The notes below the pieces were generated by a model, which had not been told where the DNA came from, ran no database searches, and saw only the letters and a list, made by a program, of their open reading frames with translations. The translations under genes and the position numbers were made by a program. A stretch of 64,000 bases of DNA from Hypholoma sublateritium FD-334 SS-4 (Eukaryota > Basidiomycota > Agaricomycetes > Agaricales > Strophariaceae), in assembly GCA_000827495.1 (NCBI GenBank), contig KN817615.1, forward strand, positions 69,188 through 133,187. Reading direction: 5' to 3'. This document shows positions 11,756-23,752 of this stretch, piece by piece; the first letter of the stretch is position 1, and each line of letters starts with the position of its first letter.

Positions 11756-14700
11756 ATGAGCACGAAGCCCCTTCCAGCTCTGCCCGCCGCCAGCTCGCTG
11801 TCCGTAGAAGCTCTTGCGCATCGTACACGCCTTATCAAGCACTTCTTGCTCGACATTCAAGAACCTGGAATCGAGGGCAGGCGGGATGGATGGCTTTACG
11901 TTATGGAGGAAGTGTTGGATAGTCTGAGTGTCGAGTGTAGTCGGGGTGATTGGTTGGCGAGCTTGCGAAGGCAGGAGGAACGTCGACGACATTGTACACG
12001 CTACCAGGATCCAAATGATGCGGAAACGGCGACGGGCGACAAACCACTTCCGGAGTCGCCTCTCCACAGACTGCGCAAGTTGGCGACGCGTCCAGCACCA
12101 CACGATGAGCAGCGCATCGGCCATCTGGTGCTGTGTGTAGCACCTCATGGCAGCCCAGTACCGTTGCCGGAGGAGGATAGCGGTTTCGACCTTCTTCCTG
12201 CCAACATTGGATGTGTATTCTTGTCTGGTAGCTTTGCGTTGCAAAGTGCCGACGGGACCGTTCTGTACGGCCTTTCTAGTGGTATAGACGGTACGCGTCA
12301 ACTGCTGTGATTATATTCGATTAATCTTACGCTTTTGCTGTAGCGGACGAGTTGCGACTCATCGGAGGAACCTTTACTTTCAGAGGGATAAACTCGCCGA
12401 CACAATATCGCCTATTGCGCCAACTCCTTAGACTGTCAATATACGTCCATCTCTCCCTTCTCCTAGAGCAGACCGTTTTGATAGACTCTGGCATCCAACT
12501 CAAATTTGCTCGCCCGAAGTTTCCTGTCCCATCGCCGTCAACTCCGACCCGCTTAACCTCTGATGAAGTCATACCACCCAAGAACGGAGGTGACGAGCAG
12601 AAGCCTCGACACCGAAACTCAATTGTTCCATCGAGCTTTACAAACTTTTTCCTCAGACGGAACTTCAGCTATCGGCGCTCGCAAACAATAAATCAGCCGG
12701 CAAGCCGTACTGGTGGCTCGCTAGACTTGATGTCCATACCCACGGCACAATCGACCGAAGCTGTTCCTCGCCGCTCTATCGAAGGAGCTGTGAGCGGATT
12801 ACGGTTGCGACGGATCTCGTTTCTGGGCGACCGTCGTTCACCTGTGCGCAAATCACAGTCGCAGCCTTTGCAGTTAGAAACTGGACAATCTCAGCAACCA
12901 TTTTCCCTCGCGTTGAAACGTATTGAGGAGTCGAGGGGCTTGTATTCGACCACGCCGGGAGTTATTCTGGCGATTCCGAAGCTCATCGTTGAATTGGCGG
13001 AGAAAGAGAAGAGTGGCGCTGTGAAACGCCGCTTGAAGAGCGACGAACGTGTGGCATTGGCGAGTATTCTCGGCTGGGATGGAAAAGATGCGGAGGGAAG
13101 AGGGATGTCAGGCAGCCTTGGATTCGTTCGTCATCAAGAAATATCATTCCTCCGTTCAACACATGTACCACCCCCCGACCCCGCTCCAGGCAAGTCCCGG
13201 CCGTCCGAAGCAGGAACATCTTCGACGTTCTCCGACGAGAGTAATCTTTCTGTTTCTGCGCTTGCTCTCGTCACCCCTTCTCATATACCTCCATATGCGA
13301 CTAACCTTCCTTATAATAGTTTGGTGCCCTGTGAAAAGCCGTGCTGGACTACCTATCAATATTTTTCTTCGCACGATGGCGGAGACTTCTTGCTGGGAAG
13401 CTGGGTGAATGATATCGCCATGAATAGACGGACGCCGTGCGGCAGGCCTGGTTGTACTTTCCTGCAAGGACAGCACGAGCAAAGGCTCATCCATGGTGAC
13501 GTACGGGTCGTCATTAGGGTGGCCGATGTCAAGGGCAAGGAGAGGCAGAGCGAGGACGACAACGGGGACGAGGATGGTATTGCTATGTGGAAAAGCTGCG
13601 CAGTTTGCGATGCTAGAGCACCGCAGACGAAGATGGGCGATGCGACACAGTAAGTCTAATGTTTCGCACCATTTATGGATACCTTCTGAGTGGACATCAG
13701 CTTGTTTTCCTTCGCGAAATTCCTGGAACTCTTGATTTATTCGCCGTCGATCTGTACAATGACGCCCACACTTTGCGAACACACCACGCCCGGCCCGAGT
13801 CCATGGGGCGCATTACCCTGGCCGCGATTCAATATCGTGTGGCATTTTTCCGCGTCTTCGACCGATATTGCCCTCGCCCTCTCGCCTATCGAGGATATTT
13901 TCGAGCTCAGAATTCCGCGATTGCAAATCACGCGCGGCTTGGATAAAGCTACGCCGCCTCCAACAAGCGTAGATACCTCGTCGCTTGAGAATCAACTACA
14001 ACGCGAAGACCCTCATAAGAAAATCTTGAGAAAAGAAATCAAAAGGTGGTGGGAATGTGTTTCGGACCATATGGACCATATTGTACGAATTTAACATCTC
14101 TGTAATCTCCAATGTCTAATTTTCTTTAGGAGCTAATCCTTAACGCTGATGAACCGACCCACAAGTCCTTACCGCGATTGCCCTCCATGGATAGTGCCTA
14201 TGACGTTTTCAACGCATCTACCCCTCGCGCGCCCGGTTCCCATCCCTTTCCATCGATGGCTCCCACCGCGCCCAATACCCCCGCCCATCATCAAGACCAC
14301 CCAGATTCGTATTTCACGACCCGCACGACCGAGACACTGCGGCCGCCGCCTACACCATCGAAAGACCCAGAAGATCGGGCGAAACTCCTGTCGATGCTGC
14401 GCCATAACTTTCAAAAGGTCGAGCAATCGCTCTATGCCCAGCTCGCGAGAACTCCCGAGACATCATTGAATGACGTGCGGAGGACATTCATCGCCACTGG
14501 ACTCGGCTCGAGAAACAGGCTTAAGGCGTGGCAGAAGAAGCATCTTGGAGCTGCCAAAGCGAGTCTCGTGGGCGACTTGAAGGCTGACGAGCCGCCTTGG
14601 TGGAGTAAGGGTTGTCATGCGGTACCTGGTTGTAATATCGTGGTCAGAGAGAGCGATTGGGGCAGTATCATCGCGCATACACTAAGGTGTGTGCTGCATA

Positions 14701-16856
14701 AGGCTCTTTCAATATATGTGTATATGTTTTATTGACGGTGAGCACCAGCGCTCTCGAGTATCAACTCGAACTCGCTAACATGTCGGTGGTCCGCGCAAGC
14801 TCTGCATCGCAAACCTCCCCTTCGCTGCCTCCAGCCGAATCTGGGACATCGTCGTTCTTCTCCGTCGCGTCTGGGTATAAACTCTTCACATCATCATCCA
14901 AGCAGCAGCCAGATCCAGACCAAGAGCATGTTGTGTGGAATGAACCTGAAGCATACTCGACCGTCGTGTCGAGGAAGGAAAACCCCCGCGAAGCTGCGCC
15001 CTTGATCTCAATACGTGATGTCCTGCGCTCCAAGAATACTGCAGATCAGAACGTGCCTCCTTCTGCTACTTCCTCGCGCTTCTCCAGCTTATCGGGTTTG
15101 AACGGGGCCAATTCCGCAACGCCAGCTTCCGTGAAGACTAAACCAGATATCGGCCTGACGATACAGGCTGCCGACGGTAAAGATGTAGTGGAATCTAGGG
15201 AAGGCGCGTCGAAAGTGCTGCAGGAATTTGGACAAACGGCTTCGCCAGCGGGGACGATGCTTTCAAGGCCGGCTTCCATCGCATCTGAATCGGCAGAGCA
15301 TCCCACAGCTGACCTCAGAACACACAAGGCAGCATCGGTCACCTCGTCTGAACACACTGGCGATAGTGGCGATAGCCACAAGACTGTTGGAAAAGACTCC
15401 GCCGTCCAAGGGCAGCCACGCGGCTTGCCGCCGCCTTTACCGCCCAAAGACTTCCCGAAGCCAGTCGCAGCCGAACACGACGGATTGCCCGCCACCACGT
15501 CAGCGGCGCCATCGGCGTGGAACTCTAGCGATGTCTCGCCTGCGCATGACGACTTGCCGTTGCCGCATCCGTCAAGGCTGGCCACACTCGCGAGCGGTAT
15601 CACCTCGGCCATGCGGTTCGTGATGAAAGGCGAGTCCACGCCCGCATCGACACCTGCGGGATCCACCATGACGAAGAAGCAGCACCAGCACCATGTACTG
15701 CTGGCGGATATCGCAGCGCCCGATGGGCGACCGCATATCAAGCACGAGTGGACGGTCGGCAAGCGGCTGAAGACCAGCTGCACGGTGTACTACGCGAAGC
15801 AGTTCGACGTGCTGCGGAAGCGGTGTGGGATCCAGGACGTGTATTTGAAGAGTCTGGCGAAGTGCACGGACTGGCTGGCGGAGGGCGGGAAGAGCAAGTC
15901 GAACTTTTGGAAGACGAGCGACGACCGGTTTATCATCAAGACGCTGGTGAATGCGTGGAATGTCAGTGATCTGTGAGTGTCGTATTCTCTTGCCGCATAC
16001 TATTGTGTTTGTCCTGATCACGCTTATTATAGACAAGTGTTGCTGGATTTTGCGCCTTCGTATTTTCGATATATGGACGCGGCAACAAGCAAACCAACGA
16101 TCCTTTGCAAAGTACTTGGGTTTTATACGATAGAGCTCAAGAATCTCGAGACAGGAGCTGTGCAGTCCAAGGCTGATTTGCTCGTCATGGAGAACCTCTT
16201 CTTCGACCAGAAAATCAACAAAACATTTGATTTGAAGGGCATTCAGGGGAGAAAGGTTAAATCTCATGGCGATACGACAAAAACGCTGTTCGACGGGGAA
16301 TGGATAGAAGGTGCAGTATAAAGTCATTTGTCTTGTTCCAGTCGAGTTGCTAATGAACTTATCCGAACTTTAGGCCAACAGAAGACTCTGACTTTGGTCC
16401 GACCTCATTCGAAAGTTATTCTTCGAGAAGCCATTAGGAGTGACGCCGAGTTCTTAGCCAAGAGCAACATCATGGATTACTCGTATGGTCTTCACTGCCC
16501 TGATATAATCATCTTGCTCATGCGCTTTAGTCTTCTCCTTGGTGTCGACGAGCAGAAGAAAGAGATTTCCTGCGGTCTGGTGGATACGATCGGAAGTTAT
16601 ACTTTTGCTAAAACCCTCGAATATAAAGCAAAGCATGGCCTGCAATCCGGGGAGGTTACCGTCATGCCTCCAGCGGAATACCAAGAACGTTTCGTTACCG
16701 CTTTGGAGGGTTACTTTGTGGCATGCCCAGGTTTGTCCGTACTACTGTATAAATCCTCGTTGATGTTGATTTCGTACTGTTCCAGACAAATGGTCTAAAC
16801 CTCTGGATGAATCGAAGATCATAAGTGATCCCGAACTTCTCCCTAGCGTGCTTTAG
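11756..16856 (+). CDS. FAB1: divergent 1-phosphatidylinositol-3-phosphate 5-kinase (FAB1/PIKfyve type)
   Basis: Nine exons (11756-12290, 12344-13649, 13701-14082, 14130-14686, 14749-15972, 16033-16310, 16374-16482, 16531-16730, 16786-16856) sum to 1,553 codons. The C-terminal kinase is clear: KTSDDRFIIK (ATP Lys), LLDFAPSYFRYM, ADLLVMENLFFDQKINKTFDLKG, NIMDYSLLLGVDEQKKE and LVDTIGSYTFAKTLEYKAK. A Cys-rich FAB1 region follows the pattern PCEKPCWTTYQYF..LGSWVND...CGRPGCTFLQGQHEQRLIHG, then SFAKFLELLIYS. Near residues 160-240 a degenerate chaperonin-like segment is seen (LSGSFALQS, GGTFTFRG...LLRQLLRLSIYVHLSLLLEQ). No zinc-binding FYVE finger is visible at the N terminus. The family makes PI(3,5)P2 on the vacuole and endosomes. 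The 14687-14748 acceptor could instead be at 14742, adding two residues. Confidence 0.85.
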
Positions 16857-17512
16857 GACATGGTCTTAATTTAAATCTCCATTCACGACCCATTTATGTA
16901 GCGTTAATTCATAGGCAAGGTTTATTTCGATGGTGTAATGAGGTTACAGTGACACTTCATATATCATGAATTTATGCGTAGTCAATCAAAGTCTCTTGCG
17001 GCGTATGTGGCCCTACGCACCGCGTTTGCCCTCCGACATCTTTAGGCGTTATTCACGGAGCGCGCGCATCACAGACAGGACATGCCGTATGTGGCAAAGG
17101 CGAGGCTACCATCGCATGCGCAGACGTCGTGAGACCTCCCTAGGATAGGTACTCATGGTAATGCGCGACAGGCGGATAACGCTTCAGTTTTCCCATCTTC
17201 AAGCTTCAACCCTCTCCCCTCTGCCTTGCCGCCTCCGCCTTCTCCACCATATAGGCCACCGCACCTCCGGTGAAACGAGGATGCATGACAGATGCACGAG
17301 GAAGAAGGCGTCGGGACCAGGGCTTGAAGCTTGAAGTGTCATGGAGCTGTGGTCGACGCCAAGGGCCACGATGAGGATGGCGGATATTGATGGCGGAGTC
17401 CAATCGGAGTATGTATTCTGTCCACACTTTGCCAAAAACTTGAACTTCAAGTTTCCGAGTCGGACCCTGCTATTGACATATTACTTCTCGGATCTTCCGA
17501 ACTCTGGCCCAA
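16857..17512. other. intergenic region, FAB1 to cyclin-like gene
   Basis: Contains the FAB1 3' flank and the upstream region of the cyclin-box gene. Open frames exist on the minus strand at 17199-17450, but they have no splice partners or recognisable motifs. Confidence 0.35.
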
Positions 17513-20284
17513 ATGAACTCAGAAAAAGCAACAAGCTTGGAACCTCATAATATCTCTGTTTCTGTCGAATTAGTCAAGGCGTCTATCGAATATATGCGGA
17601 CTCCAACTCCCGAATTCGCAGAAGTTATGAATGCTGGTCAATGCTGGACCTTGGGATCTAGTTCTCCGAAGCCCTGGTATCTGCACGAACCTTCAAGCCC
17701 GGTGCTTTCTTGCCCGCCCAGCTGGTTGGAGACTAGACGCGAACATGAAAGGTCGGAACAAGAAACGGTCGACTACGCGGACGATGATGACGCACCATTG
17801 GAAGTGCCTTTCTCAAGCAGTCCGCCAGATGCTACAAGTTCTTCTCCGAAATCTGCTGGATCTGACATCTCAGAGGATATTGCGGCTTCACTTACTCCTG
17901 GAAACCTCGCTTATTTGGATTCTCCTGCACGAGATAAATTGCCACTGGTGGATATACCTGCTGAAGATACTGGTAGTGACTTTGGACTCAGGCTTCATCA
18001 TCTTCTCCTGGTTGCTCTGGAAGAAAGGGAAAACGATCTAGAAACTTGCGACGCTGGTAGTCTCTCTAATACCGAATCTAGCGACTATGACTCGTCTATG
18101 AGTTCCTCTGGGTACATGTGGACTTCGGGTCAACAATCAAGGCAAGGTAATGTTTTCCCCGAAATCCTTTTCTGTTATCATCTTTCCCATATTGCTAAAT
18201 CTTCTGATCTGTCCTTGTCACACATCGTTTGATAGAGGCAGTCAATGAGTATGAATCGTCTCCATCCCGTTTTGAGGCTATCGGTCTTGATAAGTGGGTG
18301 ATATAATTGTCGGAGTGATTCGTCCTCTACTTACAGGCTATCTTTTCAAATTATAGAAGACGCTTCGCCTCCAAAATCGACCCGACTCTGACATTCCGTC
18401 TCATCAAACGAGCGCAGTCATATGTAGTCCCCGAAGATTATAATGAGCCCGTTCCAAAACGCCAGAAGCTGACAAGGGATCCGGGTCTGCATGCAAAGAC
18501 CCGCATATATGCGCATAGAACAGCCAGTTTGAGGCGAGCAGACTCCCTCAAATCCGTTCCTGAAAAAGTAGTAAGGACTTCACCCTCACATAAACGAATC
18601 CGACGTGTTAACCTTTCTCGTAAAGCCCGTACCAGACTATTGGATCCCGACGGTTCCTGCGACCCCAATAGCAGCGACGCCGAAGCCTAATGGGCGTGAT
18701 GGCGCCAACTTATCCCAACGAAGTAGTACTTTGATGCCTCCGGTCCCCGTTATAGCGCCTCCCGAGGGGCATATGGCTGAATTTCCCTTGAATGCGGAAA
18801 CGTTGGCGAAAATGCGGCTAATTAGGTATTTGGGGAGGGAAGCAAGCAGCCGAGAAATAGACGGGCTTCCGGCTGGGGTGTACCAGCGGCCTCCGCCATG
18901 GATGGTCAAAGCCAACATTGACGGCGGGTTGCCCCTCGTGAATCTAATTCATGAAGACAATACTTGGACTAACACCGTCGTGGTCGAATGGGAAATTGTC
19001 TTGGGCGTCGGGAGGAAAAGGAGGGAGGCGGCTATTAACTGGCTTCTCGACGTTTGTTCTACCGTGCTTTTCATCTGGCGCTTCCTGATGTTTGAACATA
19101 ACAGGTGCTGCCCATCAAAGCCCCGGGTCGTGCATCGAGCCCGGAGAGTTTGTCCTCGCATGCTACTTCGCATGGGAGTTGCTCCTCTGGCAGCTATTAC
19201 TCCTCGAGCACCTCATCTTCGCAGTACACAACAGATACTCCCGATACTCCTGGTAGCTCGCGGCCAATATACAATCTCCAAGATCAACTTGAAAATTCAC
19301 CCGAAACGCGATTCCATGCGGCCTGGATGTTTCTCCGTTACTTCTACCTCACTATGTCCCCAGTCCCCGAAGATTCCTCTAAAAATAGCCATACACAGAC
19401 GTCGAGGACAGTCTCAAGGACAAACTCTCTGGACCAAGAAGGGTTGGGTCTGGTTGTTTGGGACATCGCCGTTGCCTGTTTGGCTATCAGCGTCAAGGTT
19501 CGTCAATTATACTTGCTCACACTTCGGATGCTTTTTTGATGGTCGATTTTATCAAGTTTCATCGCGACTTCTTGCGTCCCCTTCTCCCAGTTTTCGCCGA
19601 TGAATATGTCAACTTAGCACCGCATGCTATATCGCTTGAAGATTTAGAGGTACGGGGTTCACTCACTTTACTGTCTTTTTTTAATCCCAAAATACAGTCT
19701 GCTCACCGAGACATATTATCCGTCTTTGACTACAGGCTGGGAATTACGCCCCAGCCTGTAATGGATGAGCTATGGGCCGCATTGCCCTCCCTTAGGAGCC
19801 TACTCGATTTCAAAGGCGGGTGGAAAAACGCAACATTGGAAGCCTGGACGCGTTTATTCTCTATTTTGGAAGGTAATACTAACTTGAAGACAATTACAAC
19901 GAACATGACTTACCCGCTTTTTTAGAACCAGATATTCAACGGTTTCTGGTGTCGGTACTAACGGTTGTGGCGCTGATGGACGGTATCGTCGAAAGTCTCG
20001 TCGATAACCTTTGTCACGAGCGGGAGACGAATCAAAGGCGTGCTTCAGCCACGGTGGCAGAGCGTTACGTCAAGAACCAGCTTCTTCGCAAAAAGCTCGC
20101 GATTGAAGCGAAAGACGAAGCGGAGGGAGTGTTCTGTGATATCCAAGCACTGACTGGGGTCACAGACGTAAGCAACATTTACCATGGTTTCTTTTTCTTT
20201 CGGACTCGGACTCCATATGCTGACCACCCATTATACAAGGCCGATATTAGAGAGTGCCGCCTGTGGATGACTGGGCGCAACTAA
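17513..20284 (+). CDS. cyclin-box protein with long disordered N terminus
   Basis: Inferred exons start at 17513 and use introns 18147-18235, 18294-18356, 18620-18671 (or 18674), 19052-19104, 19498-19556 and others. The N-terminal 230 residues are Ser/Asp/Pro-rich and disordered. Then follow two basic patches that could be nuclear signals (PVPKRQKLTR and SHKRIRR). The cyclin fold begins at about FPLNAETLAKMRLIRYLG. Its recognisable core is FHAAWMFLRYFYLTM, GLVVWDIAVACLAISVKFHRDFLRPL and ISLEDLESAHRDILSVFDYRLGITPQPVMDELW. A basic coiled C-terminal part follows (SATVAERYVKNQLLRKKLAIEAKDEAEG). The frame change near 18600 is resolved only by the 18620 intron. The final exon after the donor near 20169 is uncertain, so the stop at 20284 is tentative. 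No kinase partner can be named. Confidence 0.65.
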
Positions 20285-21467
20285 CGCGCAGTGGAGAACG
20301 ATCATCGCCAGATGTTCTATTTTTGGCATGCTTTTGCCACTTCGCATGTATTCATGTTCCTTCCGCGTGTTATTCCCACCGACCGTTGCTCGTCCTTCGT
20401 CCCCTTCAGAGTCTTCATCTGGTCACTTCTTTGCTCTGTACTAATTGGATTAATCGTGGAATCCCTCGGACCTCAAGACAAATTCGGTATACCGCTCGTT
20501 GTCCGCTCATTGCTTGCTTATGTATCAACTCGGGCAGTGTGTGCTATTCTATGTCAAGTTTTGCTGATATACGAAATAAACTGTGGACCCGCGCCCGTGG
20601 GCGGTGATAAGAAGCACATTAAATTGGACATTAAATTGCCGCCTCCGTGTCTGGGCTATCCAGGGCTTACCACGGTGACTCGGTCACATTTATCCAATTG
20701 TCTACTCGCCCGAAAGGGTCCTTGCAGGTTTCCTTATTTGGCCCGTACTTGGATCATTGAGGAAAGCACAAACGATAGGACAGGATGGGTTAAGAGTCGG
20801 CGTGAGTCGGCTGCGCCGCTCCCTGCCTTCTGAAATTAACTGGCTTCGAGATGATCTTATTGCTTTACGAGACCCTCTTTTGAAGCGTCTTTTCCGACGA
20901 AGCGGAGGACTGGTTTGCGGGTGCTGATAATGAGGAAACTTAATTGTAGGTCCCATGTCCTCGAAAGGTCTTCGAAAAGACTGCCTTTTCAAGACGCGCG
21001 CAAGTCCGTAATGCGCTGCCACGGCTCGACACGTTCAATAAACCCGGGCATCAGACATCAATGGAATGATAGATAAGATGGAGCTCGCCTGGAAGAATTG
21101 CCTAAAACATACATTCCCTTTATTATGGGCAGTGCCAAGTCACCATGCTATACTCAGGAAGCCCGATTGTTACAGCGCAACACATAGGTAGAGCTGGTTA
21201 AATAAGTGAGCCAGGGGGTCCGGATTGTTGCCTCCAGTCCATGTATGTCTGTGCCCTCGCATGACTTGCCGTTCGAGCTCCTCCGTGAATCTGGGTGATT
21301 TAACGGGCTGTTCGTGCTTGTCGTCCGAACCTTCCTGCGCGCTCTTCCCCAGGAGCCCGGATGGGAAGGTGATTCTTCCCAATCCGCTGTATCTGGCAAG
21401 GGGTACGTCCTTGTTTTCGTGAGAGGCAACTCGACATTGACAGCAATTTCTCGACATTATCGCACAG
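20285..21467. other. 1.2-kb region without a supported gene
   Basis: The start of this stretch may hold a last exon of the cyclin-box gene, because its 3' splicing is unclear. The plus ORF at 20291-20833 reads as non-biased, hydrophobic-poor sequence and was not accepted. Confidence 0.3.
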
Positions 21468-21938
21468 ATGGTCAAACTAAGACGCATCAACACGACATTC
21501 AAGGACTCAGCAACGCTCGACGCGCCCGCGCGTCATCGCGGGCGGAAAGCGACCCCGGATCTGAATACCAGGTCCCAACCAGCCCCGAGACCGGTGAGGC
21601 TTCCTGCAGTGTGTAAAACTCAAAGGCTCAATTTGCTTCCCTGTCTCTTCCTAGTATTTGTCGTGCCTTCCTCGCCGGAGAAGCGCGTCGACAACTACGC
21701 CCAACTTAGCTCGCTCCCTGAGTTTCGCGCGTTTAAACTCAACCACAACGGGCGACTTGAGACGCGGCGTCGCGCAAACACAGAATCAACAGCGCAGAAG
21801 ACAAAAGGAAAACCAGATTGCATGGAGGAGATTCGCGTGTCGCGACGGACGAAGAAGCAAGCATATGTACGGTCGGGCACTCATGATTTCTGTATTCGGT
21901 TGTATAGTTTAGATGACTCGGACAAGAATAAAGATTGA
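21468..21938 (+). CDS. small basic hypothetical protein
   Basis: An ATG at 21468 opens MVKLRRINTTFKDSATLDAP, an Arg/Lys-rich sequence. A good intron candidate (donor GTAAAA at about 21615, acceptor TTCCTAG at 21655) joins it in phase to a second basic exon, PSSPEKRVDNYAQLSSLPEFRAFK...RRTKKQAYVRSG, ending at 21938. No domain was recognised. The frame is also open without splicing. It could be a histone-like or unstructured nuclear protein, or a chance ORF. Support is only coding-like composition and one intron. Confidence 0.3.
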   Translation: MVKLRRINTTFKDSATLDAPARHRGRKATPDLNTRSQPAPRPVRLPAVCKTQRLNLLPCLFLVFVVPSSPEKRVDNYAQLSSLPEFRAFKLNHNGRLETRRRANTESTAQKTKGKPDCMEEIRVSRRTKKQAYVRSGTHDFCIRLYSLDDSDKNKD

Positions 21939-22405
21939 CACGTCCTTCGTTATTTTTTAACGCGACCAAGCCGCGTGTCCAGAGACGATTGTAACTTATG
22001 AAGACAACAGGCTGACAAGCATTTAACAAGTAAACATAATTGATTGCTGAACAATTGGTACATGAAAGGAGGTAATTTTTATTGTGGAAGGTAAGCGAGT
22101 AGTTCTGGTTGGATACTGTATAGTTCGAACGAGTACGATTTGGACATGGGTTGCTCAACCTGTTCCCTCAAGTTGCCCTAGTACTTAGACGCGCAGCGAG
22201 CGTGCGGCGTGGCCGAGCCGCGCGCGCGTTAAAAGTTAATAAAACACGTGTTCTACGGATTATGCCGAAATTCAAGCTCAGCCACATCCGAGTAGGTGGC
22301 ACGTTTCTTGCCATGATCTTCTATCGTCCGAGTTGCGTCCGAGTCTTGAATCATCGACATACTACACGACGCCGTTATATTTTCTGATAACTCTCTTTTC
22401 ACCTC
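21939..22405. other. intergenic region upstream of DIB1
   Basis: An AT-rich flank followed by the presumed DIB1 promoter. No TATA box or ORF of note was seen. Confidence 0.35.
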
Positions 22406-23032
22406 ATGTCCTATTTTCTCCCGCATTTGCCTTCTGGATGGCACGTTGACGAAGCTATCAAATCTGAGGAGGACCGCGTAGTTGTCATTCGGTTTGGCCA
22501 TGACTGGGACAGCCAGTGCATGACGATGGACGAGACTCTGTATTCAGTCGCCGAGAAGGTCCAAAACTTTGCTGTGATATATCTTGTGGACATCACAGAA
22601 GTGCCAGATTTCAACAAGATGTATGAGTTGTATGATCCCTGTACCGTCATGTTTTTCTATCGGTGCGTTGTCACCTACATCTCTGAAGCGTTCTCTTGAG
22701 CCACTCCAACAGTAATAAGCATATCATGATTGACTTGGGTACCGGTAATAACAACAAAATGTGAGTATGTCCAATTTCATCGATATCTTGTTCTGACCCA
22801 TTTTTCGCAGAAACTGGGCTATGGATAACAAACAAGAGGTGTGGTCAATTTTCCATGTTCCTTAGTCAAACTCATCCCTCTCTTTTAGTTGATTGACATT
22901 GTCGAGACAGTTTATCGAGGAGCATCAAAGGGACGTGGTTTGGTAGTATCGCCCAAAGGTTCGTTAGATTGTGCATGCAATTCTACAGGACTCATCTTTC
23001 CTATAGATTACTCGACGCGATACAGATATTGA
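22406..23032 (+). CDS. DIB1: U5 snRNP thioredoxin-like protein DIB1/DIM1
   Basis: The gene encodes the 15-kDa spliceosomal protein Dib1 (Dim1, human TXNL4A), a thioredoxin-fold component of the U4/U6.U5 tri-snRNP required for pre-mRNA splicing. Exons join as MSYFLPHLPSGWHVDEAI...VVVIRFGHDWDSQCMTMDE...VIYLVDITEVPDFNKMYELYDPCTVMFFYR, then NKHIMIDLGTGNNNKINWAMDNKQE, LIDIVETVYRGASKGRGLVVSPK, and DYSTRYRY with the stop at 23030-23032. The length (about 142 residues) and the absence of a thioredoxin CxxC pair fit the family. Introns interrupt after FFYR, after INWAMDNKQE and within the SPKD codon. Confidence 0.95.
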
Positions 23033-23752
23033 TCAGCATCAATGGTCTCGAAGCTGCCGGTTCCCACGTACTTGCTTTGTTTCTCTGGATTCATGACACT
23101 GTAAGTCCGCAGCATGGTACAATGTATTATTTGTATGAATTCTGCAAATGAATTGATTGTTACTTCAACACTAAAGAGGAAGACTAACCATTCATTTAGG
23201 CAGAAAAACAGTTTCACAGGCCCTTGCGAGCCGTTCTTTCAGCTCCTTCCAGCGTCAGGTTGGGGAGCTAGAGTGCATTCCACAGCCAAGTTGTCTAACC
23301 TGCGCACCCTTTGGAAGAGGCTTATCACTCGTCGCCGAGGCGGGCGTTGCCGCGATGATGAACCTCTATCAGGGATGCCATCGCGCTGCCCACGCCGTAG
23401 ATTTGCTCGATCTCGTGAGGCTCCCTGTCGAAGGTCGCGTGGCAGTTGCCCTTGAATCTTTGGAGTTGCGAACCCCGTAGATTTCTTGCTTGAATGGCTC
23501 TCCCAGTCGGGATCGAAATGGACGTCGGCTCCACCGCCATTGTCGGAGAGATTCGCGCGAGCGTTAACCTGCTGCCGTGCAAGGTATTCGTGTTGGGTGT
23601 CATTGATTTTCAGCTAATGGTTTTACACGAGACAACTCAACGATCTGAAAAATCGATAACATTATTCGAGTGACAAACAGTCGGTTCCGAGTCGGTTCTT
23701 AACATCAGTTGTTTCTCCAATTTACTGTTTATTTCAAGTTCGGCAACACCAG
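23033..23752. other. region between DIB1 and the dioxygenase gene
   Basis: The part 23217-23603 is more GC-rich and open in several frames on both strands (for example minus 23325-23603 and a plus frame from an acceptor-like CACAG at about 23219). This could be a remnant of a coding sequence, but no frame could be tied to a known family. Confidence 0.3.

Noticed and set aside
15046..15783. 245-codon minus ORF
   Set aside because: Antisense to the disordered exon of FAB1; no splice sites or domains.
18605..18690. Two separate genes meeting at the TAA at 18688
   Set aside because: A 52-55-nt intron from 18620 joins the two open frames in phase, so one gene is simpler.
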